Positions 40,004-49,906 of a stretch of DNA of 64,000 nucleotides are shown here, in pieces. Each line of letters starts with the position of its first letter. Position 1 is the first letter of the stretch. This stretch comes from a virus: positions 34,464-98,463 of IMG/VR virus record IMGVR_UViG_3300042945_003354, one strand, 5' to 3'. The notes beneath the pieces are model-generated. The model saw nothing but the letters and a program-made list of their open reading frames with translations. It was not told the DNA's origin and did no database searches. The translations under genes and the position numbers were made by a program.

Positions 40004-41485
40004 TCAGCTGAACTTTGCGTGGCTCAGACGCACCTGCGTGAACGAGTTCATTTGCTTGCCGGCGCGCAAGTCCACGCTGTGCGTAAAGCCCTGCACGAAC
40101 GCCGTGAATTCGGTTTTCTTTGCTCCCGGCTTTTCGTCGTCAGCTCCTCGAATTCGAAGTATCACGCGCTTACCTAGATACTTGGTCAGGTTGAAATCCA
40201 GCGGAATCGTCATACCGACAGATGAGTGTGCAAGCTGCAGTTCCTTGAACATGAGCTCGCACATCTCAGTCATGACGCGAGACGACGCCGCATCGACTTT
40301 GTTCTTCTGCGCCGCGGCGGCGACCGCGGCCTTCGCGCGCTGTGCGAGGCTCAGATTCACCTTGGCGCCTGGATCTTTCTTGCCGTCCATTTCGCTACCG
40401 AAGATAGGGACGCCGCCGCCGCGCAACAACCAGAACGGAACTGCTTCGTGCTGGATGAAGCCCTGGAGAAGAGGATCAGGCGCAAAAGCGACCGCAGACG
40501 GAGTCCGGCCTCCTTTCTCTTTTCGCGCCCACTCCGGCGCCATGGCATACATGACCACCCCGCCAGGTTGGAGGATGCGTGCGCTGCCGTCCGACACGCT
40601 GAAACCCGACACGCTGACTTCCATGACGTCGGTCGTGTCAGCCACTTTTTTGTCCACGCGTTCGAAGTGCCCGAAGCCTGCGAACGACGGCACGTAATAC
40701 ATCTGAAAGCTGGACATGAGCGCGCGGACCTTGTTCCAGAACCCGGGCATGAGGGCGATCAGCACGTCATGCACGCTCTTCGAGAGATGCTTGGCAATTT
40801 CGCCGTGCGCCTTGAAAGCGGCCTCCCAGCTCTGGAACTTGACGTCGCTGTCTGTGAGCATCTGCCGCCACATCCTGAGCGGTCCGTTCGTGTTGATGCT
40901 GTGCTGCCTGACGATCTGCTGCCTCTCCATCGCGCGATGCTGAATGCTGGCGATGGTCGCCGCGTAGTTCGAGACGAGAAGGTCCGTGATCGCCAGTATG
41001 GTCCCCGGCGCGTCCCCATTTCTCGCTGCCGGAACAGGCTTCAGCAATGGTCCGGATTCTACACGCGGAGCGCCCGGCGTCTGGGCGGCATACAGCCCGG
41101 TTCCGTAGATGCTCAGGTCCATGGCATCCAGCAGCGCCGCCTGTCCGACAGTCGCGAGCTTTTCAGACGTGCTGACTTTCGTCAGCTCCAAGATCGGGGA
41201 CGAAATAAAGCCCGAGTAGTTGACGGAGCCGCCGATGCCGTCTTCGGCGAACACCTCGAAGTCCGGCGTGGTCCGACCAGCCAGACGTGCTGTCTGCAGC
41301 TTGCCGATGCGCGCGATGACCTCCGGCGCTATCGGCGTCTTGACGGATACCTTTCCGGAGGTCTCGGCGACGTTCGCGCTGACCATCGGAAAGCTGTTCA
41401 CGTCGATCTCGAAAAGTAGTCCCTCGGGGGACACGTTGTCCCCGTTGATGCTTGCCGAAATTTTCGCCGTGGTCGCCTTAGACAT
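40004..41485 (-). CDS. Tail/baseplate structural protein
   Basis: A 493-residue protein starting MSKATTAKISASINGDNVSP. The N-terminal beta region is followed by a helical middle (QMLTDSDVKFQSWEAAFKAH), an Ala/Lys helix (LAQRAKAAVAAAAQKNK) and a C-terminal beta domain (LGKRVILRIRGADDEK, then FTAFVQGFTHSVDL). The last segment resembles hub domains that let a tail protein thread onto the tube. Position after the tape measure and two small tail genes fits a baseplate hub. Not confidently assigned. Confidence 0.6.
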   Translation of the reverse strand: MSKATTAKISASINGDNVSPEGLLFEIDVNSFPMVSANVAETSGKVSVKTPIAPEVIARIGKLQTARLAGRTTPDFEVFAEDGIGGSVNYSGFISSPILELTKVSTSEKLATVGQAALLDAMDLSIYGTGLYAAQTPGAPRVESGPLLKPVPAARNGDAPGTILAITDLLVSNYAATIASIQHRAMERQQIVRQHSINTNGPLRMWRQMLTDSDVKFQSWEAAFKAHGEIAKHLSKSVHDVLIALMPGFWNKVRALMSSFQMYYVPSFAGFGHFERVDKKVADTTDVMEVSVSGFSVSDGSARILQPGGVVMYAMAPEWARKEKGGRTPSAVAFAPDPLLQGFIQHEAVPFWLLRGGGVPIFGSEMDGKKDPGAKVNLSLAQRAKAAVAAAAQKNKVDAASSRVMTEMCELMFKELQLAHSSVGMTIPLDFNLTKYLGKRVILRIRGADDEKPGAKKTEFTAFVQGFTHSVDLRAGKQMNSFTQVRLSHAKFS

Positions 41486-42383
41486 GGAATCCGATGGGTG
41501 AATCAGGATCGACTGGCGCCTCGGTCATCCCGACGAGCCCCGGAGCGATCGTGTAGAACGTGTCCAACGGCTCGCGCGCGTCGACGCTGTCGTTCGCAGA
41601 CACGCTGTATCCCGCCTGTTCTTCGGCAGTCCACTTGAGCATCCGGCGGATAATCGCCAGGCCAGCCATCCCTACCCTCATGGCTGGATTTGCAGGCGAA
41701 GATTCAAAAGCGGCCAGCGTGCCTTCGCTGTTCATCAGCAACACCATGGCGCGGTCCTTGCGAAGTCGCTCCGCGGTGTCGACAAACGGATAGCGGGTCG
41801 GCGCCAGGCTCACCGACACGGAGTCGTCCGATGTCCACTGCGTCACCTGGAAGTCTGCGAAAATTCCGTATAGCGGCGCGGCGGCGACGCTCAAGCGGAA
41901 GTCGCCGCCGTCCAAGCTGGTCAGCGTCGCCGAAGATGTCGCACGGATGCCGTTGCTGGTCTGGATATCCACAGCAGTGTCTGACGTCCGGGTGATGGAG
42001 AGGCTGTTGAATCCGCGCGCGCCGGCGACCGAGCCGTCGACGTAGCCATCCGCGCGGTCCGAACGTCCGAGCATCGGGGCCGAGGTAACGATCTTGCGCA
42101 GCGCGAGCAGTCCCGGCACGAATACCGCGGCGACGTCGCGCGGCATCTCGCGCAGCATGGCCTTGGACATCAGCGACGCGGCGTAAACCGACAGCGCGTT
42201 GAAGTCGTCACCCAGCGTGTCCAGCTTCAGGAAGCGGCGCGCGTAGGTCACCTCAGCCGGCGTCGAGTTCACGACGTAGTTGATCGACGTGTTCAGCGCC
42301 GAATTGGCAAAGCCGGTCGAGCGTCCGGTGAGCAACCACAGGAAAAAATTGGAACGAATGTTGATGTTGGGTAGCGCGCTCAT
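41478..42383 (-). CDS. Tail structural protein
   Basis: A 301-residue protein starting MSALPNINIRSNFFLWLLTG, with a hydrophobic N-terminal start, a helical part (AASLMSKAMLREMPRDVAAV) and a beta-rich C-terminal half. It overlaps its neighbours by 4 and 8 bases. No family recognised; a baseplate component between the tape measure and fibres is likely by position. Confidence 0.6.
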   Translation of the reverse strand: MSALPNINIRSNFFLWLLTGRSTGFANSALNTSINYVVNSTPAEVTYARRFLKLDTLGDDFNALSVYAASLMSKAMLREMPRDVAAVFVPGLLALRKIVTSAPMLGRSDRADGYVDGSVAGARGFNSLSITRTSDTAVDIQTSNGIRATSSATLTSLDGGDFRLSVAAAPLYGIFADFQVTQWTSDDSVSVSLAPTRYPFVDTAERLRKDRAMVLLMNSEGTLAAFESSPANPAMRVGMAGLAIIRRMLKWTAEEQAGYSVSANDSVDAREPLDTFYTIAPGLVGMTEAPVDPDSPIGFHV

Positions 42384-42913
42384 GCGACGTCGGCGGTGAC
42401 CATCTGGATGGAAAACATCTGAGTGTTGACCCTTGGTTCGGCCGTCTCCAGACGCAGACCGACTACATAGGCGTCGATGGCCGAGGTTCCAAGCGAAACT
42501 CTCACCGGCCCCCGCTTCTTGCTGACTCGATTCTTATCATACCACTGCAGCAGTTTCGTCAGCTGCAGGCCGCGGGTGCTGGTGTTACCGAGCAGCAGGA
42601 TACCAGCCACGGAAACGTCGTTCCAGGCCGTCCCGAAGAGATAGAGCACGCGCTTGTCGTCCAGCGTGGTCGTCGGCTGCACGATCTCCACGAAGTTCAG
42701 CGGTACTCCCAGCACCAGAGCCCTGGAACCGGGGGCGTCGTCGATCTTCGGGTCCAGCCTGTAGAACCCGTTGGACGGTCCATCGAACGCGTGGACCCAC
42801 CCCTTGCAGTCTGCCAGCGTCGTCGAGGATGAACCTCCCGTGAACGCGTTCCCGGTGAGCAACGACGCGCCTTGCAGACTTCCGATTTGAAGAGATCCGG
42901 TGAGTAGTGCCAT
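42380..42913 (-). CDS. Tail structural protein next to the tape measure
   Basis: A 177-residue, beta-rich protein starting MALLTGSLQIGSLQGASLLT. The Gly/Ser-rich leader is followed by a compact domain with SRALVLGVPLNFVEIVQP and TSAIDAYVVGLRLETAEP. Genes in this place in myophages often encode tube-like initiators or hub proteins. It lies 4 bases after the tape measure gene stop. Confidence 0.6.
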   Translation of the reverse strand: MALLTGSLQIGSLQGASLLTGNAFTGGSSSTTLADCKGWVHAFDGPSNGFYRLDPKIDDAPGSRALVLGVPLNFVEIVQPTTTLDDKRVLYLFGTAWNDVSVAGILLLGNTSTRGLQLTKLLQWYDKNRVSKKRGPVRVSLGTSAIDAYVVGLRLETAEPRVNTQMFSIQMVTADVA

Positions 42914-42917
42914 GATT

Positions 42918-45900
42918 TTATTTGGGACTTTTTTCGACGTTGCCGGTTACCAAGATGTTGCCGTTTACGACAATCTGCGTCGTGGTTGTGCCGCCGTTTT
43001 CCTCGACAGCCTGATTCATGAATTTGCGCTTGGCAGCCTCCAGCTGCCTTTTTGCGTCAGCGATGAGCACGTCGTGAGGCTTACCTTTATCATCCTTGAG
43101 ATCGAAGGTCGTCTTCCCGGCATCTTCTGCCTTCTGGAGTTGCTTCAGCTGCGCGTCGATCTTGTTGACCATCTCCCCGCCCTCGTTCAGATGTCCAAGT
43201 GCTTTCATTTCATCTTTGGTGGCCATACCGATCCGCTTGGTCATCGTCATCATATTGTGGAGTCCGCCGCCTTCAAACTCGGCCTTCTTCCCGCTGAACC
43301 ACCCGCCCGGTTTGAAGTTGACCGCCTCAAACGCTGACAAATTCGGCGCTTCGCCTTTCGCGATTGATGTCATGAGGGAAGTCTGCAAGTCGTCGTCCAG
43401 ACCCATGGCCTGAGCGAGCATTTTTGCGGCGCCCTGACGCTGCCCAATCTTGTTGAGCTCTGCGGCGCCGGACTCCTTGGCAGAATCCGTTATGGCTGTC
43501 ATTCCGCCCCTGCCGTCCGCGTCGAGCCCCAGCGTAGGATCACCAGTCAGATTCATCCCCAGGTATTTTTTGTCTGTCTGCATCAGCTTGATGGCGTCGG
43601 CCCGCAGATTCTTATCCGTCACGGTGGCAGCCATCAGATCCTTCATATTCTCAAACCCCATCGCCTTGGAAATATCGATCTCCTTGCCGTGCACCTTGGA
43701 CAGCTGCGCCATTCCTTTTTCGGTCAGTCCATTGCTGAAATCAATGCCGGTCTCGTATTGCGAATCCGCAGCGACGAGCTTGCCGTCCTTGTCCAGCACT
43801 TGCGGCATCTTTATGCCTTCTTTTTTCATGGCTTCGAGCATCAGCACCATCGATTCGGGATCGCTGACGCCGCCCTTCATGCCCCCAGTCGCAAGCGCCG
43901 TCGCGATGCTGTTGAACGAGATGCCGCCATCTGCAGCAGAGAGCCGCCGACGGGAGGACGCCGCTCCAAGCATTTCGAGTCTGTTCTGTCCCGACTCGGC
44001 CTGCTCAAATACGGACATGCCGGGCTCGTAGTTGGCGTCGTTCAGCATGCTCACGGCCTGGCCGAATGCCTTCTCGTCCTTCACCTGCCCGTTCTTGTCG
44101 AAGAACTGGCTCATGAACTTATCCGCCGCGGCGCCAGTCACGCCGGCCTTCTTCAGGACGTCGCGCTGCATACTCGCACGGTCCGCCCCGGTGATCAGAT
44201 CCGTTTTGGACGGCTTTCCGTCCGGGCCGATTCTGGCGGTCTGCTTGGACAGGTTCAGCATCTGCCCCAACCCGCCGGTCCCCAGGTTCTTCAACATGGT
44301 CTCGCTGACGGCGTCCGCGTCTTTTACTCCGCTGCCCTCCAGGTAATTGGTCAGCATATCTGTGTCGATGGCATCCAACCGTTCCGCGGCTGCCTGTTTT
44401 TCCATGGCGCGAGCTTTCGCAGGGTCCTTGTATGCCTTCGCCAGCATGCGTTTCCCGGTGAGCGAGGATGTCAGCTCATCGAAGCCCGCTTCATTCCCGG
44501 GACGTCCGGCGGCTGATGCCAGCAGGCTTCGCATCTGCTGCTCCAGATTGTAGCGCGTCCCTGGGTCCTTTTCGCTGTCGAATTGCTGCAGCAGATCCTC
44601 GGCGTCCTTGCGTCTCGCTCCAGACAGATTGTCCATCCCGCCCCTGGCCATAGTCATCCCCTGATACTTGTCCAGGTATTGCAAGCGGCCCTCCTTCTTG
44701 TCTTCGTAAATTTCCTCGAAGGTCTGCGAGTCGGCCATATCCACGCCGAGCGATCTGCCCAGCATCACAGCACGGTTGGACTGCTGGTAGGCGATGGCCG
44801 AGTCGCCCATGATCTGGTTGTGGATGTTCGCGTTTATTCCGGTGACCAACGAGCTGTGCCGCCCGTCCGCTCCGATGACGCCAGCCACTTGCCCGCGCAT
44901 GGACGCCTGCATGTCGCTAGACCAGTCCATGAACGCACGAGGATCCATGCCGCTGATCACTGCTGCGCCGCGCAGTTGCGCCACCTGGGCGGATGCTTGC
45001 GCCGCCTGCTCTCGGTTGGTAATTTTCATGCCGGAGATGGACTCCAACTTCTGCTGCAGCTCCGGCGCCGACATCTCCTGGTAGACGTCCGCGAGTCCCG
45101 CCAGTCCGGCAGTGATGTCCTTCACGACTTGTCCGACGCGTCTGACCTCGTCCTTGTTCCCGATGAGCGCGTCGGGCGACTTGATCACCGCCTTGACTTC
45201 TTTCTGCAGCTTTTTGTCCCCTGTGGCGTCTGCCATCGCCTGCAGTTCTTCGGCCTGCTTTTCCGGTGAGAGGTCCTTGTTGACGCTGAGCTTGGCCAGC
45301 CCAGCCCGCAGGTCGGGACTCACGGCGTTGTCGGCCGCGGCAGACAACCGGGTCTGCAGGTCGGCGTTCTGCTGCAGGTGCGCGACGTGTCCGATGCCGC
45401 CGCGCTGTGCGAGCGTCTTGAACACGCCGGAAACTTCCTGCGAGTTGAAGCCGTGCATGCGGCTGGTGTCCCCGGTGCCGCCATACATGTCGCTCATGAT
45501 CTTCTTCATGAACGTCGCCGAGACATGCTCAGCGACGGCCCCGGAACCGCCTACGCGCCCGATCCCGTATTCTCTGCCCCCGGATCGTCCGGTGCCGCCG
45601 ATCGACATACCAAAGCCGCCGCCAGCCACGCCTTGCGCAATGTTGGCCGCTGCGGTGATCGGATCCCCTTGGCCAATCATGCCGGTGGTGCGCATCAGCA
45701 TGGCAGCATCCATCGCCATCTGCCCAGATGTGGACTGGAACATTGCGCGACGCACCTGGTCGGGGCCGGCGCCGGACATGCCATGCTGGAGGCGCACGAT
45801 CCTCTCGGCTGCGGCCAGCGCGACTGGGTCGGTGAGCGCCGCGGCGCGCGCCATCTGCGCGGTCATGTGCAGGTTGCGCTGCCGCTGCTGATGCTCCGCG

Positions 45901-45974
45901 GCCGTCGGCGCTCCGCCGGTGCCGGTAGGTCCGTAACCAGTCCAGTCTATTGGGTTGCGGTCGTAAGGGTTCAA
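42918..45974 (-). CDS. Tape measure protein
   Basis: A 1018-residue, overwhelmingly helical protein with Gly/Ala-rich N-terminal segments (GVAGGGFGMSIGGTGRSGGR) and long charged helices. The C-terminal TTTQIVVNGNILVTGNV resembles the ends of other tape measures. It comes straight after the -1 frameshift chaperone pair, the hallmark neighbour of tape measure genes. The protein sets tail length and is ejected with the DNA. Fewer obvious membrane segments than usual. Confidence 0.85.
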   Translation of the reverse strand: MNPYDRNPIDWTGYGPTGTGGAPTAAEHQQRQRNLHMTAQMARAAALTDPVALAAAERIVRLQHGMSGAGPDQVRRAMFQSTSGQMAMDAAMLMRTTGMIGQGDPITAAANIAQGVAGGGFGMSIGGTGRSGGREYGIGRVGGSGAVAEHVSATFMKKIMSDMYGGTGDTSRMHGFNSQEVSGVFKTLAQRGGIGHVAHLQQNADLQTRLSAAADNAVSPDLRAGLAKLSVNKDLSPEKQAEELQAMADATGDKKLQKEVKAVIKSPDALIGNKDEVRRVGQVVKDITAGLAGLADVYQEMSAPELQQKLESISGMKITNREQAAQASAQVAQLRGAAVISGMDPRAFMDWSSDMQASMRGQVAGVIGADGRHSSLVTGINANIHNQIMGDSAIAYQQSNRAVMLGRSLGVDMADSQTFEEIYEDKKEGRLQYLDKYQGMTMARGGMDNLSGARRKDAEDLLQQFDSEKDPGTRYNLEQQMRSLLASAAGRPGNEAGFDELTSSLTGKRMLAKAYKDPAKARAMEKQAAAERLDAIDTDMLTNYLEGSGVKDADAVSETMLKNLGTGGLGQMLNLSKQTARIGPDGKPSKTDLITGADRASMQRDVLKKAGVTGAAADKFMSQFFDKNGQVKDEKAFGQAVSMLNDANYEPGMSVFEQAESGQNRLEMLGAASSRRRLSAADGGISFNSIATALATGGMKGGVSDPESMVLMLEAMKKEGIKMPQVLDKDGKLVAADSQYETGIDFSNGLTEKGMAQLSKVHGKEIDISKAMGFENMKDLMAATVTDKNLRADAIKLMQTDKKYLGMNLTGDPTLGLDADGRGGMTAITDSAKESGAAELNKIGQRQGAAKMLAQAMGLDDDLQTSLMTSIAKGEAPNLSAFEAVNFKPGGWFSGKKAEFEGGGLHNMMTMTKRIGMATKDEMKALGHLNEGGEMVNKIDAQLKQLQKAEDAGKTTFDLKDDKGKPHDVLIADAKRQLEAAKRKFMNQAVEENGGTTTTQIVVNGNILVTGNVEKSPK

Positions 45975-46366
45975 AATAGCGGTTTGGATTTCTCCTCGGT
46001 GTAGTGAGCGTCGAGCGCGGAGAAGATACCAGACTTCTCTGCAATTTGGTAGAGCTGATAAAGGGACACCTCGTCTTTCGTGCTGCGCTTGAGTTTTCCG
46101 GCGATTTGATCAGCCACTTTGTAGATGTCGAACATCCGCAATTCGCTCGCGCGCACCAGCCGCGTGTTCGACTTGTTGATCGCATCGTTCAGCCCCTTCT
46201 GGTTGAGCACCGGGATCAGTGCCAGGTCCGCCGCGATGGACGCCTGCATGTTGCTGGCGATCATCTCGGACGTGAGCACCTCGATCACGATGTCTTCCGT
46301 GACGACGGAACGCTGACCGAATTTATGAGCAGGACGAAGAAGGCCGCGCAGATACGCGACTACCAT
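45971..46366 (-). CDS. Tail assembly chaperone, downstream (T-like) frame
   Basis: A 131-residue frame starting MVVAYLRGLLRPAHKFGQRS. Its ATG overlaps the stop of the upstream chaperone by one base, and the frame stays open upstream through a T7 slippery run, so it is most likely expressed as the C-terminal part of a frameshift fusion of about 417 residues. It ends in an ATGA overlap with the tape measure gene. The family binds the tape measure during tail assembly. Confidence 0.72.
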   Translation of the reverse strand: MVVAYLRGLLRPAHKFGQRSVVTEDIVIEVLTSEMIASNMQASIAADLALIPVLNQKGLNDAINKSNTRLVRASELRMFDIYKVADQIAGKLKRSTKDEVSLYQLYQIAEKSGIFSALDAHYTEEKSKPLF

Positions 46367-47223
46367 CAGTCGGTAGCGGCCCCAGTAAAAAAAGATCGGT
46401 TTTTCCAGTTCTGCAGGCAGACCTTGTATTTGAATTCCGCCGTGCGGACCGCATCCAGCAGCATGCGCCAGCGCGCCGCGCTCATGCGAAAGAAAGGCTC
46501 AAACGAGTCGTGCTCGCGCATCCGCTTCCGTATCGCGCTCAGTGGAGGCATGCCATCCACCCAGAAATCCGACCACGCAGTGGGCTCCCCATTGATCGCC
46601 CGCACTTGGTACCACGCGTGCATCTGCTGGAACGCCAGCAGCCATTGCAGGTCGCTGTCCTTGTCAATGTGCCCGTCGCGGCCCCACTGGTTGACCGCGG
46701 CTGATGCGCTGGTGGTGAATTCGTCCGGCGCCATGGCGATCTGCACCGTCGCCTGCAAGCCGTCCAGTTGGATGTCGAAAATCAACTCGGTGTCGTGCAT
46801 GGCTGCGCGGACGAACGCATCCCGGTCTGCGCCCGTGACCTGCACCTTCATGTCCCCCACTTCCAGCTGGAACCTGCGCTCCATCTCATCCTGCAGCCGG
46901 TCCGTCGCGCTCATCATCATGTTCGGATTCCGCAACTGCGTGACATCGTCTGTCGGCATCGGAGGCGGCGCCACGCCGTCCTCTTTCTTCTTCGCGTCGA
47001 TCGCGTCCTGTTCTGGCTTGTGATCGAACGGATCCACACCGCCGAGCGGGAGGGTTGCCTTCAGTTGCCCTCCGTCGACGACCACTTTGGGCGCGGTCGG
47101 ATCTTCTGCCTCGTCGACGCGCTGAGCGTCCGGAGCCGGATCCTCTACGACGGTTCCGAAGATACTCTGAAATGGTGGCGATTTAGGATCTGCTGGTTTG
47201 GTGTCTGCTGGTTTGTCGGACAT
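46366..47223 (-). CDS. Tail assembly chaperone, upstream (G-like) frame
   Basis: A 285-residue protein. The N-terminal half is Pro/Asp-rich and disordered (MSDKPADTKPADPKSPPFQS); the second half is a helical fold (LAFQQMHAWYQVRAINGEPT). The last codons contain TCT TTT TTT ACT, a classic place for a -1 shift. The fold and position between the spike and the tape measure match the G chaperone, made in excess over the fusion GT. Longer than most G proteins because of the disordered N-terminus. Confidence 0.75.
   Translation of the reverse strand: MSDKPADTKPADPKSPPFQSIFGTVVEDPAPDAQRVDEAEDPTAPKVVVDGGQLKATLPLGGVDPFDHKPEQDAIDAKKKEDGVAPPPMPTDDVTQLRNPNMMMSATDRLQDEMERRFQLEVGDMKVQVTGADRDAFVRAAMHDTELIFDIQLDGLQATVQIAMAPDEFTTSASAAVNQWGRDGHIDKDSDLQWLLAFQQMHAWYQVRAINGEPTAWSDFWVDGMPPLSAIRKRMREHDSFEPFFRMSAARWRMLLDAVRTAEFKYKVCLQNWKNRSFFTGAATD
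46387..46393 (-). other. -1 frameshift slippery site (T7)
   Basis: Seven T residues on the minus strand arranged T TTT TTT relative to the zero frame. Slipping one base back keeps perfect anticodon pairing and continues TAC TGG GGC CGC TAC CGA CTG ATG into the downstream frame without a stop. It lies 21 bases before the zero-frame stop codon. Confidence 0.8.
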
Positions 47224-47235
47224 GCGGTTTTGTGT

Positions 47236-49833
47236 TTAGGGTTGGACTTCTTCCTGACGCTTGAGAGCCTTCATGACAGCATTCGTCGTGGGGCGCCACT
47301 CAATGTTGACGTCGTCGAACGATGACGCCGCGCTGGAGGACGGCACGTGCAGATTCTCGCCCGTGTCCGATGCGCGGTAAAGAATCTCGTGATACCCGAA
47401 CCCGCCCGACTCGCGGATGCGCGTTCCGGTCACAGACAGGCGCAATCTCCAGTCCGCGTAGCCAGGACCTCCCCATCGGTCAGGCGGTCCCATGTCGGCA
47501 TCGAGGCGCAGATACTGTTGCGTCAGCGTCTCAGGCACCCCTGCGGCGGTTTTCTCGCGGTTGTTCCAGACATACTCATCCCGAGACGGGAAGCCCCACA
47601 GCGGGCCGCCTGCGGAGCTAGTCCACGCCAAGTCCGGCGCTGCGGATGAAAGGGCAGCAGCCTCAGCCAGCAGTATCCGCTGCGCCGCCGACGCTCCAGC
47701 AGGCGTCGCCGGCGGCGTGTCGTCCACGAACGCGTCAATGTGATTCAGATGGTTCTTGAGCTGCAGCGTGGGCTGCGAATCCGGGATCGGAATGATGGGT
47801 CCGCGCTTGGGTCCAGTGATGCGATTGCCTTTGATGTCGTCCGCTTGCAGATTATTGCACCACACCAGTCCATTGCGCAGCACCAGGTCCGGGATGGTCG
47901 GGTTCGGTCCCACGATGACCTCGCTGGAACTCGCCAGGAGCGTCTGCGTTGCGATGACCACCTGACTGCCGCCTGCCACCCTCACTGTCGACGAAGACCG
48001 TAAGTCAGCGCCCGTCTTGCCCCGCAAATCGAGAGCGCCGTTCGTGGAGACCACCAAGCCGTCCGAGCCGTCCACGACGACAGCCATCCCCAGTTCCGAG
48101 CGATACGCGGAACGGCCGGCCGCCGCTTCGCTCAGGATGGCGAACCCGTGCTTCTCGCCCTGCACCCTCCCAGCTACTTCCGGCGCAGGCATGCCGAGCG
48201 ACGCCGGCTCTGGCGCGTCCCCATCCTTGTCGGTGACCGCATTCGAGCGGAGCCACAGCGTCCCTTTCTCGCAGAGCATCTTCAGCCAGGCGTAGCTGTG
48301 CAAAATGAGTCCTCCAAACGTCGCAGAAATCTCGATGCAGCGGCGGGCTTTCATGTAGATGCTGCCGCCGCTCACCATGCGAATGTCGCCGGCCGCTTCG
48401 AGGTCGATGTGCTTCGCCGCGCTGATCTGCACGTTGCCGTTGCTCATCACGACAGACGACCCGTAGCCGTCGTGCATCACAATGGAGCCGTCGCGCATGA
48501 TCGTGAAGCAGGCGTAGGCATCGTAGTAGAGAACCTTCTGCTCCGGGTCTTCGCCCTCGCCCTCCGGCGTGTAATTGGCACGTCCGTTCGCCTCGTCGCG
48601 ATCGCTCTCGAGATTTCGCCAGTCGGGCGTGGGCGACGCAGCCTCCGAGGGGATCGCATACTCAGTGTCCTGCTGCAGCATCCGCGCGAACGCGTGATAC
48701 CGACTCAGCCACCTCGAATAGCTGCGGATGTGGTAGGCAGCCTGGTACATGTCCTTCTCGTCGACAGGCTGAATGGCGGACGGCAGCTTCAAAAATGCCG
48801 CCGTCAGTTTGTCATACTCGCGCTCCTTGGTAATCGCAGGGTCTTCGTGGTGGGCGATTCTGACAGGCACCGGGATGCGCGTGGTGCGCTCGATGCGGAT
48901 GTCTGCGACCGACTGGATGATGAGCGATCCGTCGCTGTTCCGGTGTATCCAGTTTTTGCCTGCGCCGGATTTGGCTGTGCTTGCACCGAGCGACACAATC
49001 GCCCGCGGCGGGTCAGACACGAAGCTGTGAATGAAGTCACCGGCGAACCCCAGAAATTCCTTGAAGCGCATGCGCCCGAGTCCGGTGACGCGACGCTCTT
49101 CCAGCTTCGTCCGGTCAACCTCGTCGCCGTTCATCTCCGCGAACGGTTCCTTCTCTTTTTCGATCCCGAGCACCTCGTGCCTGTAGGATGACCAGGACCG
49201 TTCCATGGTGGGGCGTCCGTGATCGTAAATCAGATCCTCGCCGAGCCCGCTGATGTGGCGATACTGCGCGGAGATGACGCGTACCATGTCGTTGATCAGA
49301 TGACACTCGACGACCGCTCTGTCGCTCGCCTTCATGCGGATCAGCGTGGTCAGGAATTCCAGCGCGATGCCGAACATGTTGGAAATCTCAACCTCGCCCT
49401 CGATCATGTCCTCCGCGTGATCGGACACGACGTTCCCGGTGACTCCCTCCGCTGCGTCTGTCGCCGGCCCCCACAGCAGCGAGCGGCTGCGTGCATTCAA
49501 CCAGTCGACGCTGTGCTCCGGCAGCACTTGCGTGATGAACGTCGGGGCGCCGTAAGCGATCTTCACGCGAGTCAGCGGCGGCAGGTTGCACCGGAGCTGA
49601 AGGCCGAACAACCCTCCCAGCACTGGCAGCGCCAAGCGCACGCCGCTGATCTCCTGTCTTGGATCCTCTGTCGTGACGTGATACGTACCGTCGATCTCCC
49701 TAGCCCGCACCGTGGCCGTGTAAAGCGCGCCGGGGGTGAGACGCTCGGACATGATGGCGCCAGTGGCCTGCGCGGTCCTCGAAGGATCTACGTCTGGAAA
49801 CCCGTCCCCCGGTTTTTCTGTGCTTATGGCCAT
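47236..49833 (-). CDS. Baseplate central spike / VgrG-like protein
   Basis: An 865-residue protein. An N-terminal OB-like region (TPGALYTATVRAREIDGTYH) is followed by a helical middle. A long repeated beta-helix comes next (IMRDGSIVMHDGYGSSVVMS, then VQISAAKHIDLEAAGDIRMV), with DG/SNG turns characteristic of membrane-piercing spikes (gp5, gpV, VgrG). The C-terminal 150 residues form an extra domain. It sits between tube and chaperone genes, an unusual order. Contractile tails drive such spikes through the host envelope. Confidence 0.72.
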   Translation of the reverse strand: MAISTEKPGDGFPDVDPSRTAQATGAIMSERLTPGALYTATVRAREIDGTYHVTTEDPRQEISGVRLALPVLGGLFGLQLRCNLPPLTRVKIAYGAPTFITQVLPEHSVDWLNARSRSLLWGPATDAAEGVTGNVVSDHAEDMIEGEVEISNMFGIALEFLTTLIRMKASDRAVVECHLINDMVRVISAQYRHISGLGEDLIYDHGRPTMERSWSSYRHEVLGIEKEKEPFAEMNGDEVDRTKLEERRVTGLGRMRFKEFLGFAGDFIHSFVSDPPRAIVSLGASTAKSGAGKNWIHRNSDGSLIIQSVADIRIERTTRIPVPVRIAHHEDPAITKEREYDKLTAAFLKLPSAIQPVDEKDMYQAAYHIRSYSRWLSRYHAFARMLQQDTEYAIPSEAASPTPDWRNLESDRDEANGRANYTPEGEGEDPEQKVLYYDAYACFTIMRDGSIVMHDGYGSSVVMSNGNVQISAAKHIDLEAAGDIRMVSGGSIYMKARRCIEISATFGGLILHSYAWLKMLCEKGTLWLRSNAVTDKDGDAPEPASLGMPAPEVAGRVQGEKHGFAILSEAAAGRSAYRSELGMAVVVDGSDGLVVSTNGALDLRGKTGADLRSSSTVRVAGGSQVVIATQTLLASSSEVIVGPNPTIPDLVLRNGLVWCNNLQADDIKGNRITGPKRGPIIPIPDSQPTLQLKNHLNHIDAFVDDTPPATPAGASAAQRILLAEAAALSSAAPDLAWTSSAGGPLWGFPSRDEYVWNNREKTAAGVPETLTQQYLRLDADMGPPDRWGGPGYADWRLRLSVTGTRIRESGGFGYHEILYRASDTGENLHVPSSSAASSFDDVNIEWRPTTNAVMKALKRQEEVQP

Positions 49834-49875
49834 GCTGCGAATCTACGCGTGCCGCGCGCTTTTGTGCAAGCACGC

Positions 49876-49906
49876 AAAAGCGCGCGGCCCCCGACCGCGC
49901 GCTTTT
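49876..49906 (-). terminator. Terminator after the tail tube gene
   Basis: The 12-base arm 49876-49887 pairs perfectly with 49895-49906 and, on the minus strand, ends in TTTT. A third copy of the same arm (49852-49863) can pair with 49876-49887 instead, giving two mutually exclusive hairpins. Follows the tube gene stop at 49930. Confidence 0.85.
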
